Source: a candidate division WOR-1 bacterium RIFOXYB2_FULL_46_45 (GTDB taxonomy: Bacteria; Margulisbacteria; WOR-1; XYC2-FULL-46-14). From it: a stretch of 64,000 nt of DNA. Positions 23,610 to 32,593 of this stretch are shown piece after piece. Position numbers and translations under genes: made by a program. The notes under the pieces were generated by a model. That model worked only from the letters and a program-made list of their open reading frames with translations, made no database searches and was not told the DNA's origin. The first letter of the stretch is position 1. Each line of letters begins with the position of its first letter. The stretch spans positions 186,001 to 250,000 of the forward strand of contig MEUE01000003.1 of the NCBI GenBank assembly GCA_001771585.1, in the 5' to 3' direction.

Positions 23610-24254
23610 ATGGATTACTACCAAACAAACTACAGGGATTATTTGGCACAAAATCCGGATAAAAAAATCCAATTTTACCTCAACAAGATAAAAAAATACG
23701 CCGGCAACATGCGTTCTATTTTTGAAATCGGCTTTGGAAAGGGGCTTTTTCTAAAAAAGGCGTCAGAAGCGGGCCTCGCGGTTTCCGGTTGTGAAATTAA
23801 CCAGGAAGCGACCAAAGAAACAAAAAACTTATTGCCCAAAGCCAAGCTTTATTGCGGTGAGTTTGACCAAAATCTTTCCGACTTAGAAATTATAACCGCC
23901 TTTGACGTGGTTGAACATATAAAAGAAGTGGAAAAGCTGTTCGATCTAGTTTTTAAGAAATTAAAACCGGGAGGACTCTTTGTTTTTGTCTGCCCGGTCT
24001 ACGACGGACCGCTTGGCGCGCTGGTAAACTTGCTGGATAAAGATTTAACCCATCTCCACAAAAAATCCCGTTTTTTTTGGATCAAAACGGCAGAGGAGAA
24101 CGGATTCAAAATCCTTGAGTGGCAGGGCATTTTAAGATACCTGCTTCCCAATAAGTACTATATTCATCAAGAAATGCGAGGGCTACTAAAGTTTATTTCA
24201 CCGGCGATGTTGGTCGTTTGTTCTAAGCCATATGATAGAATTAGCATGCCGTGA
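23610..24254 (+). CDS. SAM-dependent class I methyltransferase
   Basis: A 214-residue methyltransferase of the Methyltransf_23 type. Motif I is IFEIGFGKGLFLKKA near residue 35, the acidic ribose-binding position is in SGCEIN, motif II/III is ITAFDVVEHIKEVEKLF and LKPGGLFVFVCPV. It starts the plus-strand glycan gene run and its TGA overlaps the GTG of the next gene, so a role in modifying a surface glycan or lipid is likely. The substrate is unknown. Confidence 0.88.
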   Translation: MDYYQTNYRDYLAQNPDKKIQFYLNKIKKYAGNMRSIFEIGFGKGLFLKKASEAGLAVSGCEINQEATKETKNLLPKAKLYCGEFDQNLSDLEIITAFDVVEHIKEVEKLFDLVFKKLKPGGLFVFVCPVYDGPLGALVNLLDKDLTHLHKKSRFFWIKTAEENGFKILEWQGILRYLLPNKYYIHQEMRGLLKFISPAMLVVCSKPYDRISMP

Positions 24255-25537
24255 AAAACAATAAATTTATCCCAACCACGCTAAATACCATTATGGTTCT
24301 AGTCCCCATAATAATTTTAATTTATTTTATATTTCGTTATTATGTTGATGCCCCATTTTTGGATCAATGGTCATTAGTCCCTTTGTTGGAAAAATACTGC
24401 CGGAATAATTTGTCCATTAATGATCTATGGGCTCAACACAATGAACACAGAATTTTCTTTCCTCAATTAGTCATGCTTTTAATGGCGGGAGCAACCGGCT
24501 GGAATATAGGTTTTGAGGTTGGCATTAATATTCTTTTGGCAGTTTGTCTGCTAATTGTTATTGCTCTTCAAACCCATAAGATTAAAGATGGTCATTGGCT
24601 TCTTCCCGCAATCTCCATTTTGATTTTTTCACTGGTGCAATGGGAAAATTGGCTATGGGGATGGCAGTTACAAATCTTCCTTAACGTTTTAGCCGTAACT
24701 GCCGGATTATTCCTTCTTTCCAATGACCCGCCAAAACGGCGCAATTTTATTGGGGCACTTCTCCTTGGTATTGTAGCGTCTTATTCATTCGCCAACGGCA
24801 TCTTATACTGGCCAATCGGGTTTGCTATCTTGTTGGCTGGCAACTATAAAAAATATAATTATGTAATACTTTGGGGAATTGCCGGAATAATGTCAATTGT
24901 GCTATATTTTTACGGTTATCACTCCATCTCCTCCCACCCTTCTATGCTTGTATTGTTTCGATCTCCCATTGAATATCTCAAATATTTCTTTGCCTATCTG
25001 GGAGGAGCACTTGGTAAACCCAATGCTATCTTAATCGGAATGGGAGGTTTATTTATTTGGTCAATCTGTATAGTATTCTTAAAACTGAATCAAAAATTTG
25101 AGAAAAAAACACTTCTTCCTTTTATTGCCTTGGGACTTTATCCCATCGGAAGCGCCCTGCTGACCGGAATAGGAAGAACCGGCTTTGGCTACAATCAAGC
25201 CTTGGCCTCCCGCTATACCACAATTTCCAATCTCTTTTGGATTTCTATTTTATTCTTCTTGTTTATAATAATAAAATCAGGAAAAACAAAGTATCAAACA
25301 TATATCTCTTTATTCGTGTTCTCTATCATCCTTACCCTAAATCTACAGGCTTCTTTTCATTATGCAGGAATGTTTAAAGTGTGGAAGGAATGGTTCGAAC
25401 CGGCTAAGAAAGAACTGGTTTCCTTAAAAAATCAAGGATTTTTAAATAGACTTTGCCCCTATGAACCCAACCTAATAACCGAGAGAGCCCCTATTCTTAA
25501 AAAATATAAGCTGTCTGTATTCAGAATTGGCAGGTAA
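24251..25537 (+). CDS. Polytopic membrane protein, glycan-related
   Basis: A 428-residue protein starting with GTG in a GTGA overlap with the methyltransferase gene. It has about ten hydrophobic segments. The first outside loop carries DAPFLDQWSLVPLLEKY and NEHRIFFPQLVM, with an acidic-aromatic pattern seen in first loops of GT-C glycosyltransferases and related O-antigen proteins. The sequence is AT-rich like its neighbours. The exact enzyme class is not certain; a lipid-linked sugar transferase is the best guess from context. Confidence 0.72.
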   Translation: MKNNKFIPTTLNTIMVLVPIIILIYFIFRYYVDAPFLDQWSLVPLLEKYCRNNLSINDLWAQHNEHRIFFPQLVMLLMAGATGWNIGFEVGINILLAVCLLIVIALQTHKIKDGHWLLPAISILIFSLVQWENWLWGWQLQIFLNVLAVTAGLFLLSNDPPKRRNFIGALLLGIVASYSFANGILYWPIGFAILLAGNYKKYNYVILWGIAGIMSIVLYFYGYHSISSHPSMLVLFRSPIEYLKYFFAYLGGALGKPNAILIGMGGLFIWSICIVFLKLNQKFEKKTLLPFIALGLYPIGSALLTGIGRTGFGYNQALASRYTTISNLFWISILFFLFIIIKSGKTKYQTYISLFVFSIILTLNLQASFHYAGMFKVWKEWFEPAKKELVSLKNQGFLNRLCPYEPNLITERAPILKKYKLSVFRIGR

Positions 25538-25547
25538 GAATTAATAT

Positions 25548-27209
25548 ATGCATAAAAAAACAATACTTCTTAAAATTCTGCTAATAATATCAATCTCCCT
25601 CTTCACAATAAGCCTGTTTAAAAATATTTCATTCCCCCTCTTGTGGAATGATGAATCAGAAACCGCCATGATGGCCAAACACGTTCTAGCTTTCGGTTAT
25701 CCAAAAATTCATGATGGTAAAAATATGGTTTATCACTTCACCAATGCCGTTGGAATGAACAAAAAATATGACGCCAATCTTAATTGCACCTGGACATCCT
25801 ACTATTTCGCCGCGATCGGAGAATCCCTTGCGCGCGGGACCGACAATCTCTACGCAAAAACCGCGCTCCTAAGAATTCCCTTTGCCCTGCTGGGACTGCT
25901 TGGCGTTTTAATCTTTGCGCTGGGTTCAATCAATGTGTTCGAGGACAACAATAAAAAACTGTTGTTTTTAAACTTGTTCTTTCTTTTTGAGTTCTTTTCT
26001 GTCCCTCTGCTCCTGCATCTAAAAGAGGCAAGATATTACAGCGTTATTGTTTTTCTGGTTGCGTTTTTGTTTTTTGTGTATTTTAAATATATCATCTTCA
26101 AAAAAATATCTTTTATTTCATACTTCCTAAGTACGATTGTATTATTGTTTTTTTTGTTTAATACATTTTATCCGGCCTTTTTTATTTTTATCGCCACCGC
26201 CTGCGCTCATCAGTTCTTTTTATTCGCGGCAGAAGCATTAAAGGCAAAAAACACAATTAGGCCCTTGTTCTTCGGCTTTGCCAAAAAACTGTCCCCTCTT
26301 ATTGCCTCATTGCTACTGATGATTCCCTTTATGGTTTTCTTTAGGATATTTGAAATATCTCGTTCTTATCACACGCATAAAACCATCGACTTGGCCTCAT
26401 ACTTTAACAACCTTCACAATATTTGGAAGTTTTTTGAAAATTATGATTTCATTTATTTGGCCTTGAGCATGAAAATAATTTTATTGTTTTTTCTGGCTTA
26501 TTTTATTAAAAACAAAATTACTTTTCCAATCAATCAAAAACTACAAATCTCTAATTTTCTGACACTGTTTTTGTTTGTTTACATGGTTATCGTTGCTAGG
26601 ATGCCTTATTTTTTTCAGCGTTATTTTATTGTTCTACAGCCGATCCTTATCATAATATTGTTGCTTGACGGGTTTTCGATATTTGAATATTTAAAGCACT
26701 ACAACCAAAAAGAGCCGACCAATAAAATAAAAAGAATTGTTCCGCTATCGATTATTGCTATCTTTGCTTTCGGAACAATTAATCTAATTCCTGTCCTCAA
26801 CAATCATTTATATGAATTGTTTCATCAATACAAGGGGCCTCTTGATTTTGTCATCCCACATATAAAGGAAAATTACACAAACCCGGAGAACCTTATAATC
26901 GCCACCAATTACGAGGAAACTTCTTACATGTATTACCTGGGAAGCAAAACAATAATAGGATTCGTATATAATAATTTGGAAGAGGACCTAAAAGAAGAAC
27001 CGGACATTATAATTCCCAGAAAAGCATGGGGAAACAACCAAATGCTTAAAATGTTTTTCAAAAAAAATCGATACAATAAAAAAACTTTCCCTGTTTTTGA
27101 TTATTTATTCAACAATATCCCCGAAATGTCTTACCATTTGTTCGAAACAGAATTTGCCCAAAATGACAATGAAGGCCTAGCTGTTTATACAAAGAAAAAC
27201 TCAAAATAG
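25548..27209 (+). CDS. GT-C family membrane glycosyltransferase, probable
   Basis: A 553-residue protein with about a dozen membrane segments. The first periplasmic loop has LLWNDESETAMMAKHVLAFGYP, the acidic DE motif placed after the first helix as in ArnT/PMT-type GT-C enzymes that use polyprenyl-phosphate sugars. LREARYY-like LKEARYYSVIV later in the membrane part also fits that group. It follows the polytopic gene by 10 bases, and its end overlaps the convergent YfhO gene by 9 bases. Acceptor and sugar are unknown. Confidence 0.8.
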   Translation: MHKKTILLKILLIISISLFTISLFKNISFPLLWNDESETAMMAKHVLAFGYPKIHDGKNMVYHFTNAVGMNKKYDANLNCTWTSYYFAAIGESLARGTDNLYAKTALLRIPFALLGLLGVLIFALGSINVFEDNNKKLLFLNLFFLFEFFSVPLLLHLKEARYYSVIVFLVAFLFFVYFKYIIFKKISFISYFLSTIVLLFFLFNTFYPAFFIFIATACAHQFFLFAAEALKAKNTIRPLFFGFAKKLSPLIASLLLMIPFMVFFRIFEISRSYHTHKTIDLASYFNNLHNIWKFFENYDFIYLALSMKIILLFFLAYFIKNKITFPINQKLQISNFLTLFLFVYMVIVARMPYFFQRYFIVLQPILIIILLLDGFSIFEYLKHYNQKEPTNKIKRIVPLSIIAIFAFGTINLIPVLNNHLYELFHQYKGPLDFVIPHIKENYTNPENLIIATNYEETSYMYYLGSKTIIGFVYNNLEEDLKEEPDIIIPRKAWGNNQMLKMFFKKNRYNKKTFPVFDYLFNNIPEMSYHLFETEFAQNDNEGLAVYTKKNSK

Positions 27210-29582
27210 TTTCCTTCTAAAAAGATATCCGATTAAACATATGGAAGTAAGCAGGCTTACATAAAAACCAATTTTAAAAGAAAGCGGCTCATAAGAAAAA
27301 GCAACTGTGTATTTCCCTTTTTTTAAAGGCACTGCCCTAAACATATAATCGGCCTTATAGATTTTTTCTTCTTTTCCATTTACATAGACTTTCCAGCCGG
27401 GATAAAATCGATCAGTCAGCAACAAAATCCCCGGCTGTTTAAGCGAAACGGCGATTTTAACCTCCCCCGCGGAATATTTTTCAAGCTTGACATCATAAGA
27501 CGCCTGGTTGATTTTATTTTTAGAAAAATCAAATCCTGGAATTTTCTCCTCCAGCACAACCTCCCTTCTTCCAAAATATCGGGGGGATGAAATATATTTC
27601 AAAACATTCTCTTCTTTTTTAATAATCTTACACCGTGGCAAGGCCATCACTCTTGGAAAATAATTGCTGTTTTCAAACAAAAAGATATCCTTCCCTCTTA
27701 ATTTCATCTTGTCTCTAAAAATAAGCTTATATCCCCTAATATTAAACCCCTGATCCGTTAATAAATATTTAAAATTCAAAAGATTAAGCAGATCTATATC
27801 GGCAAATTGATCCTTTTTAGGATTCAAGCGGTTAATGGCTTCTTGCATATCAATAATATAGGGATCAGTAATAGATTCATAGCCATCCAATAAAGAAACC
27901 TTATAAAGCATGTTCTGATTCTCTGTTAATATATTGCGTAAATCAACGACTCCTTCCTTAAAGTCTATAATTTCGTTATATGTCCAAAATATTTTCGCCC
28001 TCCTTAATTTGGGAGAAACCCCCACCCGAAACAAGTCCTTATCTTTTTTTACAATCTCCATTACCGGAGCTTTTAGGTAATAATATTTGTCTTTAATGGA
28101 AAAATTTGATTTGTAATTAGCTGAAAATACATCGACTACCAATAAAAACATTATGGTAATCTTTAAAATTGTGATTTTTCCTGTTTGAGCCGAAAACCTT
28201 ATTAGCATCCAAACCAAAGTCAAAAGCAAACACTGAAAACCAAAATTAATTATATTTCTCTGATAAACAAAATCAACATTAATCGAATTAATTTGAGCGA
28301 GTTCCTCAAAGAGCAATCTCCTAGTAATAAATTCAGCTATGTTTTGCTGTGAAAATAAAATAATAAAAAGAACAAAAAGAAGGACAATCACCACGAAAAA
28401 AAACTTTAAAAAATTATTGAGAAACCTTGATCCATTCTTTTTTATTTCATCGCATAATCCGTCAAACCCAAACCCTGCCAATAAGGAGATCAGGAAAGTA
28501 CTGATTAATATAAACTTCTGCGGATAGCGTATAAAGCCGAAAAATGGGACAAACTTATAAAAAAACCAAAAAAATGGAGTTCTTGAACCAAAAGCCAGTA
28601 GAAAACTGACAATTAAAGCAATAAAAAGAAATCTTTTGTTTTTAACAAAAATAAATGAACAAATCATCAATATAATTGGAACAATCCCAAGATAAAAAGA
28701 TTTAGCCCACTCAAGAGTAGAAAAAGAAAAAATGTCCAAATGAAATAAATATGGCACCAAAAAAGATAAAAGCTTGTGTGGACCAAGAGACCAAGCAGTC
28801 GCCTCTTCAAAAGAGACCCCCCTACTGCGGACAGAATTAAAAATAAATTCTAAAAAAGGGCAAAGCTGAACCGAAGCTAAAAAGACAAATATAATTCCCG
28901 CAGAAGATAAAATTAAAAAATTACGTAAAAAGTCCGGTTTCTTCCTGACAAACCCATCGTAACATATATAAAAAAAAACAAATAAAACCGTGGCAAGCAA
29001 AACAGTAGGCTCTCCCCCTAGAAACATCAATGTCAAGAAAAAGGCAGAAAAAATTGTATTTCTGGAACAGTTGAAAAAATCTTTTAATAAAAAGGCCCTG
29101 CGGATAAATATAATTAATAATGGCAACCATGCCGCGGGCGCCAGGGTTGTGGGCATGTGTAAGACAGAAAGTAAAAACCCGGAAAAGGCAAAAACAAAAC
29201 CAGAAATTAAAGAGGCCCATCGGCTCATCTTAAACTCACGGCATAATAAATAAGTAAAAAGAAAAGCAAGCGGATAATGAATTATTATTGAAAGGTTAAA
29301 AGCAAAATCGAATGGTAGAAAATAAAACAAGACCGTAATGGGATAAAGCGTCCAGGTTTGGAGCGTCGCAAAGAACGGGTATCCGGCAAATATATAAGGA
29401 TTCCATAATGGAAAATAGCCGGACTTGACTGATTCCACCAGATAATGACGGTATGGATAAAAATAATAGGTTAAATCGGAAAAGTAAAAAAGATACCCCT
29501 GAAAAATTTCCCTAAAAAACCATACAAAAAAAATAAAAAGGATAAAACCAAAAACCAAGAGATCCTTAAATCGATTGTTCAT
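27201..29582 (-). CDS. YfhO family membrane protein
   Basis: A 793-residue protein with an N-terminal membrane block of about twelve helices and a soluble C-terminal domain before a last helix. The motif FPLWNPYIFAGYPFFATLQT near residue 55 is the signature of the YfhO family, which is linked to glycosylation of lipoteichoic acid in Bacillus and is GT-C-like. The C-terminal part has LLLTDRFYPGWKVYVNGKE, also conserved in YfhO. The gene stands alone on the minus strand and is AT-rich. Confidence 0.88.
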   Translation of the reverse strand: MNNRFKDLLVFGFILFIFFVWFFREIFQGYLFYFSDLTYYFYPYRHYLVESVKSGYFPLWNPYIFAGYPFFATLQTWTLYPITVLFYFLPFDFAFNLSIIIHYPLAFLFTYLLCREFKMSRWASLISGFVFAFSGFLLSVLHMPTTLAPAAWLPLLIIFIRRAFLLKDFFNCSRNTIFSAFFLTLMFLGGEPTVLLATVLFVFFYICYDGFVRKKPDFLRNFLILSSAGIIFVFLASVQLCPFLEFIFNSVRSRGVSFEEATAWSLGPHKLLSFLVPYLFHLDIFSFSTLEWAKSFYLGIVPIILMICSFIFVKNKRFLFIALIVSFLLAFGSRTPFFWFFYKFVPFFGFIRYPQKFILISTFLISLLAGFGFDGLCDEIKKNGSRFLNNFLKFFFVVIVLLFVLFIILFSQQNIAEFITRRLLFEELAQINSINVDFVYQRNIINFGFQCLLLTLVWMLIRFSAQTGKITILKITIMFLLVVDVFSANYKSNFSIKDKYYYLKAPVMEIVKKDKDLFRVGVSPKLRRAKIFWTYNEIIDFKEGVVDLRNILTENQNMLYKVSLLDGYESITDPYIIDMQEAINRLNPKKDQFADIDLLNLLNFKYLLTDQGFNIRGYKLIFRDKMKLRGKDIFLFENSNYFPRVMALPRCKIIKKEENVLKYISSPRYFGRREVVLEEKIPGFDFSKNKINQASYDVKLEKYSAGEVKIAVSLKQPGILLLTDRFYPGWKVYVNGKEEKIYKADYMFRAVPLKKGKYTVAFSYEPLSFKIGFYVSLLTSICLIGYLFRRKLF

Positions 29583-29610
29583 GTTATCATTCTACAGTAA
29601 AATCAATCTT

Positions 29611-29656
29611 AAAAAAAGAGGAAGGCAACTCTTTAATTTCAAGTTGCCTCCCTCTT
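29611..29656 (-). terminator. Rho-independent terminator of pilA
   Basis: On the minus strand a stem of about 14 pairs (AAGAGG.AGGCAACT with its complement) around an 11-base loop is followed by seven T residues. It lies about 35 bases after the pilA stop. Confidence 0.88.
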
Positions 29657-29688
29657 AAATCGATAAAAAATATTTCTTACCCTAGGAA

Positions 29689-30072
29689 CTACCAACTAGC
29701 ATCATTCGCCGCCCAAACTCTTCCGCTGGCAGAATTATACACCCATCCGCTCGCGCTAGCAACTGATCCTGAATAAGCAGCAAGAGTATACATAACCACA
29801 CTCGAATCCGATATTTTATTAATAGGTACCTGCCCATCCTGAAACATATCTGCATAAATACTTGCCGGATAACCAGGTGAAGTCCCTAATGCAATATTGC
29901 TTGCATAAGTCACCGCAACCGCACCTCTTATTGCTCCAAGGGCTCCTTTGGTGGCTGAATTCTTCGCCTGATCCTGTAAGTTAACAAACCTCGGCAACAC
30001 CATCGCCGCCAGAATACCCAAAATAGCAATAACCATCACAAGTTCGATCAATGTAAAACCTTTCTTTCTCAT
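29689..30072 (-). CDS. pilA: Type IV major pilin
   Basis: A 127-residue prepilin: RKKG|FTLIELVMVIAILGILAAMVL with Glu at +5, then LPRFVNLQDQAKNSATKGALGAIRGAV. The small globular domain contains no cysteine pair. The strong ribosome binding site AAGGAGG, two consensus promoters and a dedicated terminator mark it as a highly expressed single-gene unit, consistent with the main pilus subunit. pilC, pilB and the regulators lie upstream on the same strand. Confidence 0.93.
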   Translation of the reverse strand: MRKKGFTLIELVMVIAILGILAAMVLPRFVNLQDQAKNSATKGALGAIRGAVAVTYASNIALGTSPGYPASIYADMFQDGQVPINKISDSSVVMYTLAAYSGSVASASGWVYNSASGRVWAANDASW

Positions 30073-30094
30073 TTGTCACCTCCTTCGTTTGTAA

Positions 30095-30123
30095 ATTCTA
30101 TATAAACCAATCCAATCTGTCAA
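30095..30123 (-). promoter_or_regulatory. Proximal promoter of pilA
   Basis: TTGACA (30123-30118), 17-base spacer, TAGAAT (30100-30095). Start predicted about 20 bases before the ATG, with AGGAGG in between. Confidence 0.8.
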
Positions 30124-30146
30124 CCCATATAATCCGCAATGTTGTA

Positions 30147-30174
30147 ATTATATACTGCCAAAAAATCTTGTCAA
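30147..30174 (-). promoter_or_regulatory. Distal promoter of pilA
   Basis: TTGACA (30174-30169), 16-base spacer, perfect TATAAT (30152-30147). It stands in tandem with the proximal promoter about 50 bases downstream. Confidence 0.75.
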
Positions 30175-30184
30175 GGCAATTTTA

Positions 30185-30211
30185 CTACTGCTGATAGACC
30201 TTAATCAAATC
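30185..30211 (-). pseudogene. Ghost of the pilC 3' end
   Basis: The minus strand reads DLIKVYQQ and stop, identical in protein to the last eight residues of pilC (stop at 30264), but most codons use different synonymous bases and a TAG stop instead of TGA. A GC palindrome lies between the two copies. Confidence 0.72.
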
Positions 30212-30221
30212 CCCCTCCTTC

Positions 30222-30238
30222 GTCCGCCTGCGGCGGAC
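30222..30238. repeat. GC-rich palindrome between pilC and its 3' ghost
   Basis: Exact 7-base arms GTCCGCC and GGCGGAC around TGC; a partial repeat CCGGCGGGC follows. It has no T-run, so terminator function is doubtful. Confidence 0.7.
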
Positions 30239-30263
30239 TCCGGCGGGCAAGCACATTGGAGAA

Positions 30264-31487
30264 TCATTGTTGATATACTTTTATCAGATCCCACATTGGC
30301 AAAAAGATGCCTAATGCCAAAATAGTGACAAAGACCGCCAGGACGGCGATCATCAGCGGCTCAATTAGGGGGGTCAGGTTCTTGATCATATAATCGGCAT
30401 CACGGTCAAAATAATCGGCGACTTTGGAGAGCATCCCCTCCAGGTTCCCCGACTTCTCCCCGATTGAAACCATCTGGATCGCCAGCGGCGGAATAATTTT
30501 ATTATGCTCCCGCATCGGATCGGCCAGCGTCCGCCCCTTCGCCACCTCCTCCCTCATATAACCGATAATGTCGGAGACGACCCGGTTGTCGATCGTGTCT
30601 TTGATGATCAAAAGGGCGTCCAGGATCGGAACACCCGCCTTGAGCATCGAAGAAAGCATTCTGGTAAAGCGCGACAGGGTCAGCTTGCGGTTCAATTGCC
30701 CGAAAACCGGAAGTTTTAATAAGACCCCATCCCACCACAGTTTCCCCGAAGGGGTTGAGATCAACATCTTAAAAAGATAAACCAAAGCAAAAAGAACCGG
30801 GATCACGATATAAAAATATTGGCGGATCACATAGTTGGTCCCAATCAAGATCCTGGTCGGCATCGGAAGCTCCGCCCCGGAAGAAGCGAAGACCGAAGAG
30901 AATTTTGGGACGACAAAAGTTATCACAAACAAAAACGCGACAATCAGTGTGACCGCCACCAGCGTCGGATAGCGGGTGGCCGATTTGATCTTTTGGACAT
31001 TGTCATAATCCCGCTCCAAAAGACCGGCCAGCCGGTCCAAAACATCGCCCAAGATACCCGCCTTCTCCCCCACCCGGATCATCGCCACAAAGGGGAGAGA
31101 AAAAACCTTGGGAAACTTTGAAAGCGCCTCCGAAAAAGAGGTCCCCCCTTGGATGTCCCTTTTGATTGAAGCGATAACCGTCTTAAGATACGGGGCAACC
31201 ATCTGCTCATGCAAGGCATCGAGCGACTCCAAAAGCGGCACCCCCGCCTCCAGGATAGAGGAAAGCTGCCTCACAAAAACCAGCAGGTCTTCGGTCTTCA
31301 CCTTCTGGAATTTTAAAAGATAATTATCAAGCTTAAGCGAAGCGGCCGACGACTTTTCGGAAATTGAGATCGGGATAAATCCCAGATCGACCAGCCGCCC
31401 GGCGACTGCGTTTGAATCCTGCGCCTCCATCGAGCCGCCAACCGTCGTTCCGCTTTTGTCTTTTGCTTTGTACGAATAAAGCGGCAT
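30264..31487 (-). CDS. pilC: Type IV pilus inner-membrane platform protein PilC
   Basis: PilC (GspF family) is the membrane protein on which the PilB motor acts. The 407 residues show the family start LYSYKAKDKSGTTVGGSMEA, two repeated GspF cytosolic domains (VFVRQLSSILEAGVPLLESL and RFTRMLSSMLKAGVPILDAL) and three membrane helices near residues 170, 220 and 375. It overlaps the stop of the histidine kinase gene by one base. A diverged copy of its last eight codons lies 50 bases downstream. Confidence 0.96.
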   Translation of the reverse strand: MPLYSYKAKDKSGTTVGGSMEAQDSNAVAGRLVDLGFIPISISEKSSAASLKLDNYLLKFQKVKTEDLLVFVRQLSSILEAGVPLLESLDALHEQMVAPYLKTVIASIKRDIQGGTSFSEALSKFPKVFSLPFVAMIRVGEKAGILGDVLDRLAGLLERDYDNVQKIKSATRYPTLVAVTLIVAFLFVITFVVPKFSSVFASSGAELPMPTRILIGTNYVIRQYFYIVIPVLFALVYLFKMLISTPSGKLWWDGVLLKLPVFGQLNRKLTLSRFTRMLSSMLKAGVPILDALLIIKDTIDNRVVSDIIGYMREEVAKGRTLADPMREHNKIIPPLAIQMVSIGEKSGNLEGMLSKVADYFDRDADYMIKNLTPLIEPLMIAVLAVFVTILALGIFLPMWDLIKVYQQ

Positions 31488-32593
31488 TAGCCCCCCTTAT
31501 AAACCGGGATGGTAAAACAAAATAAAGAACCCTTGTTTATTTCCGATTCAACCCAAATCTTACCCCCCTGCTCCTCCACCAGATTTTTGGCAATGTAGAG
31601 CCCCAACCCGCTCCCCTTTTCCGGCGGCTTGACGTTGCCGGTATTTTTTACCTGTTCATATTTGCCAAAAATCTTTTTTAAGTTCTCCTCTGATATCCCG
31701 ATCCCGGTATCCTTTACGCAAAATTTTATCATTTTCCTTTCCACAACCGCCGAAATTTCAACGCCCCCCGATACGGTGTATTTGTAAGCGTTGTTTAATA
31801 AATTAGCGATAACCTGAGCCAGGCGGTCTTCATCCGCCGCGATTGCCGGAAGGACCGGATCAATATCGGCAGAGAGCGTGAGCCCCTTTTTATCAAAAAG
31901 CGGCTTAAAAGAATTTACCAGTCCGGTAATCAGCGGTTGGATCAAAACCTTGCCGATCTCAATCTTCAAGTGGCCGGTCTCCATCTTGACTATGTCCAAA
32001 ACGTTGTCAACCAGTTTCGCCAGCCGTTTTTCGTTCCGTTCGGCCAGCTCCACGCATTCTTTTTGCTTGGGAGTGAGGTCCCCGATCGCCCCTTCCCTTA
32101 ACATGCTGATTGTTTCGGCGATTACCGTGAGCGGCGTGCGCAGTTCATGGGAAACGGTGGCGATAAAATCGTATTTAAGGCGGTCGAGCTTCCGGAGCTC
32201 GGTGACATTGTTAAAAACCACGACCACCCCCTCTATCTCCCCCGCCGGCAGGCGAAACGGCGCCATTACCGCCCTCAAAAAAATTTCTTCCGCTCCCTCC
32301 GGACGCAAAATCAATTCGGTCTCAAAGTTTGATCCCGACTGCACCACCTCGTTGATCTTTGCGGTGATATCCGGATAATTGAACTGTCCTCCTTTTGTTA
32401 TATTAAAAATCCGCATCGCCTGCGGATTAAAATAAAGGACCCTGCCGTCCTTGTCGAGAACGGCAACGGGATCTCCCAGGTTTTCCAGGATCAGCCCGAA
32501 GCGGAGTTTTTCGGATTCAAGCTCTTTTTTTACCGATTCAATATCTTCAAGAACATTCAGAATAGCGCGGTGAGTCGATGAGTCTTCAGTCAA
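31487..32593 (-). CDS. PAS-domain sensor histidine kinase, cytosolic
   Basis: A 368-residue kinase without membrane segments: an N-terminal coiled coil, a PAS domain (GLILENLGDPVAVLDKDGRV, residues about 28-130), the HisKA box DFIATVSHELRTPLTVI with the phosphorylated His, and the HATPase domain with N, G1 (VKDTGIGIS) and G2 (GSGLGLYIAKNLV) boxes. It lies between pilB and pilC and overlaps pilB by 8 bases, so it is expressed with the motor. Its likely partner is the receiver protein that starts the operon. A role in pilus control is inferred from context. Confidence 0.94.
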   Translation of the reverse strand: MTEDSSTHRAILNVLEDIESVKKELESEKLRFGLILENLGDPVAVLDKDGRVLYFNPQAMRIFNITKGGQFNYPDITAKINEVVQSGSNFETELILRPEGAEEIFLRAVMAPFRLPAGEIEGVVVVFNNVTELRKLDRLKYDFIATVSHELRTPLTVIAETISMLREGAIGDLTPKQKECVELAERNEKRLAKLVDNVLDIVKMETGHLKIEIGKVLIQPLITGLVNSFKPLFDKKGLTLSADIDPVLPAIAADEDRLAQVIANLLNNAYKYTVSGGVEISAVVERKMIKFCVKDTGIGISEENLKKIFGKYEQVKNTGNVKPPEKGSGLGLYIAKNLVEEQGGKIWVESEINKGSLFCFTIPVYKGG

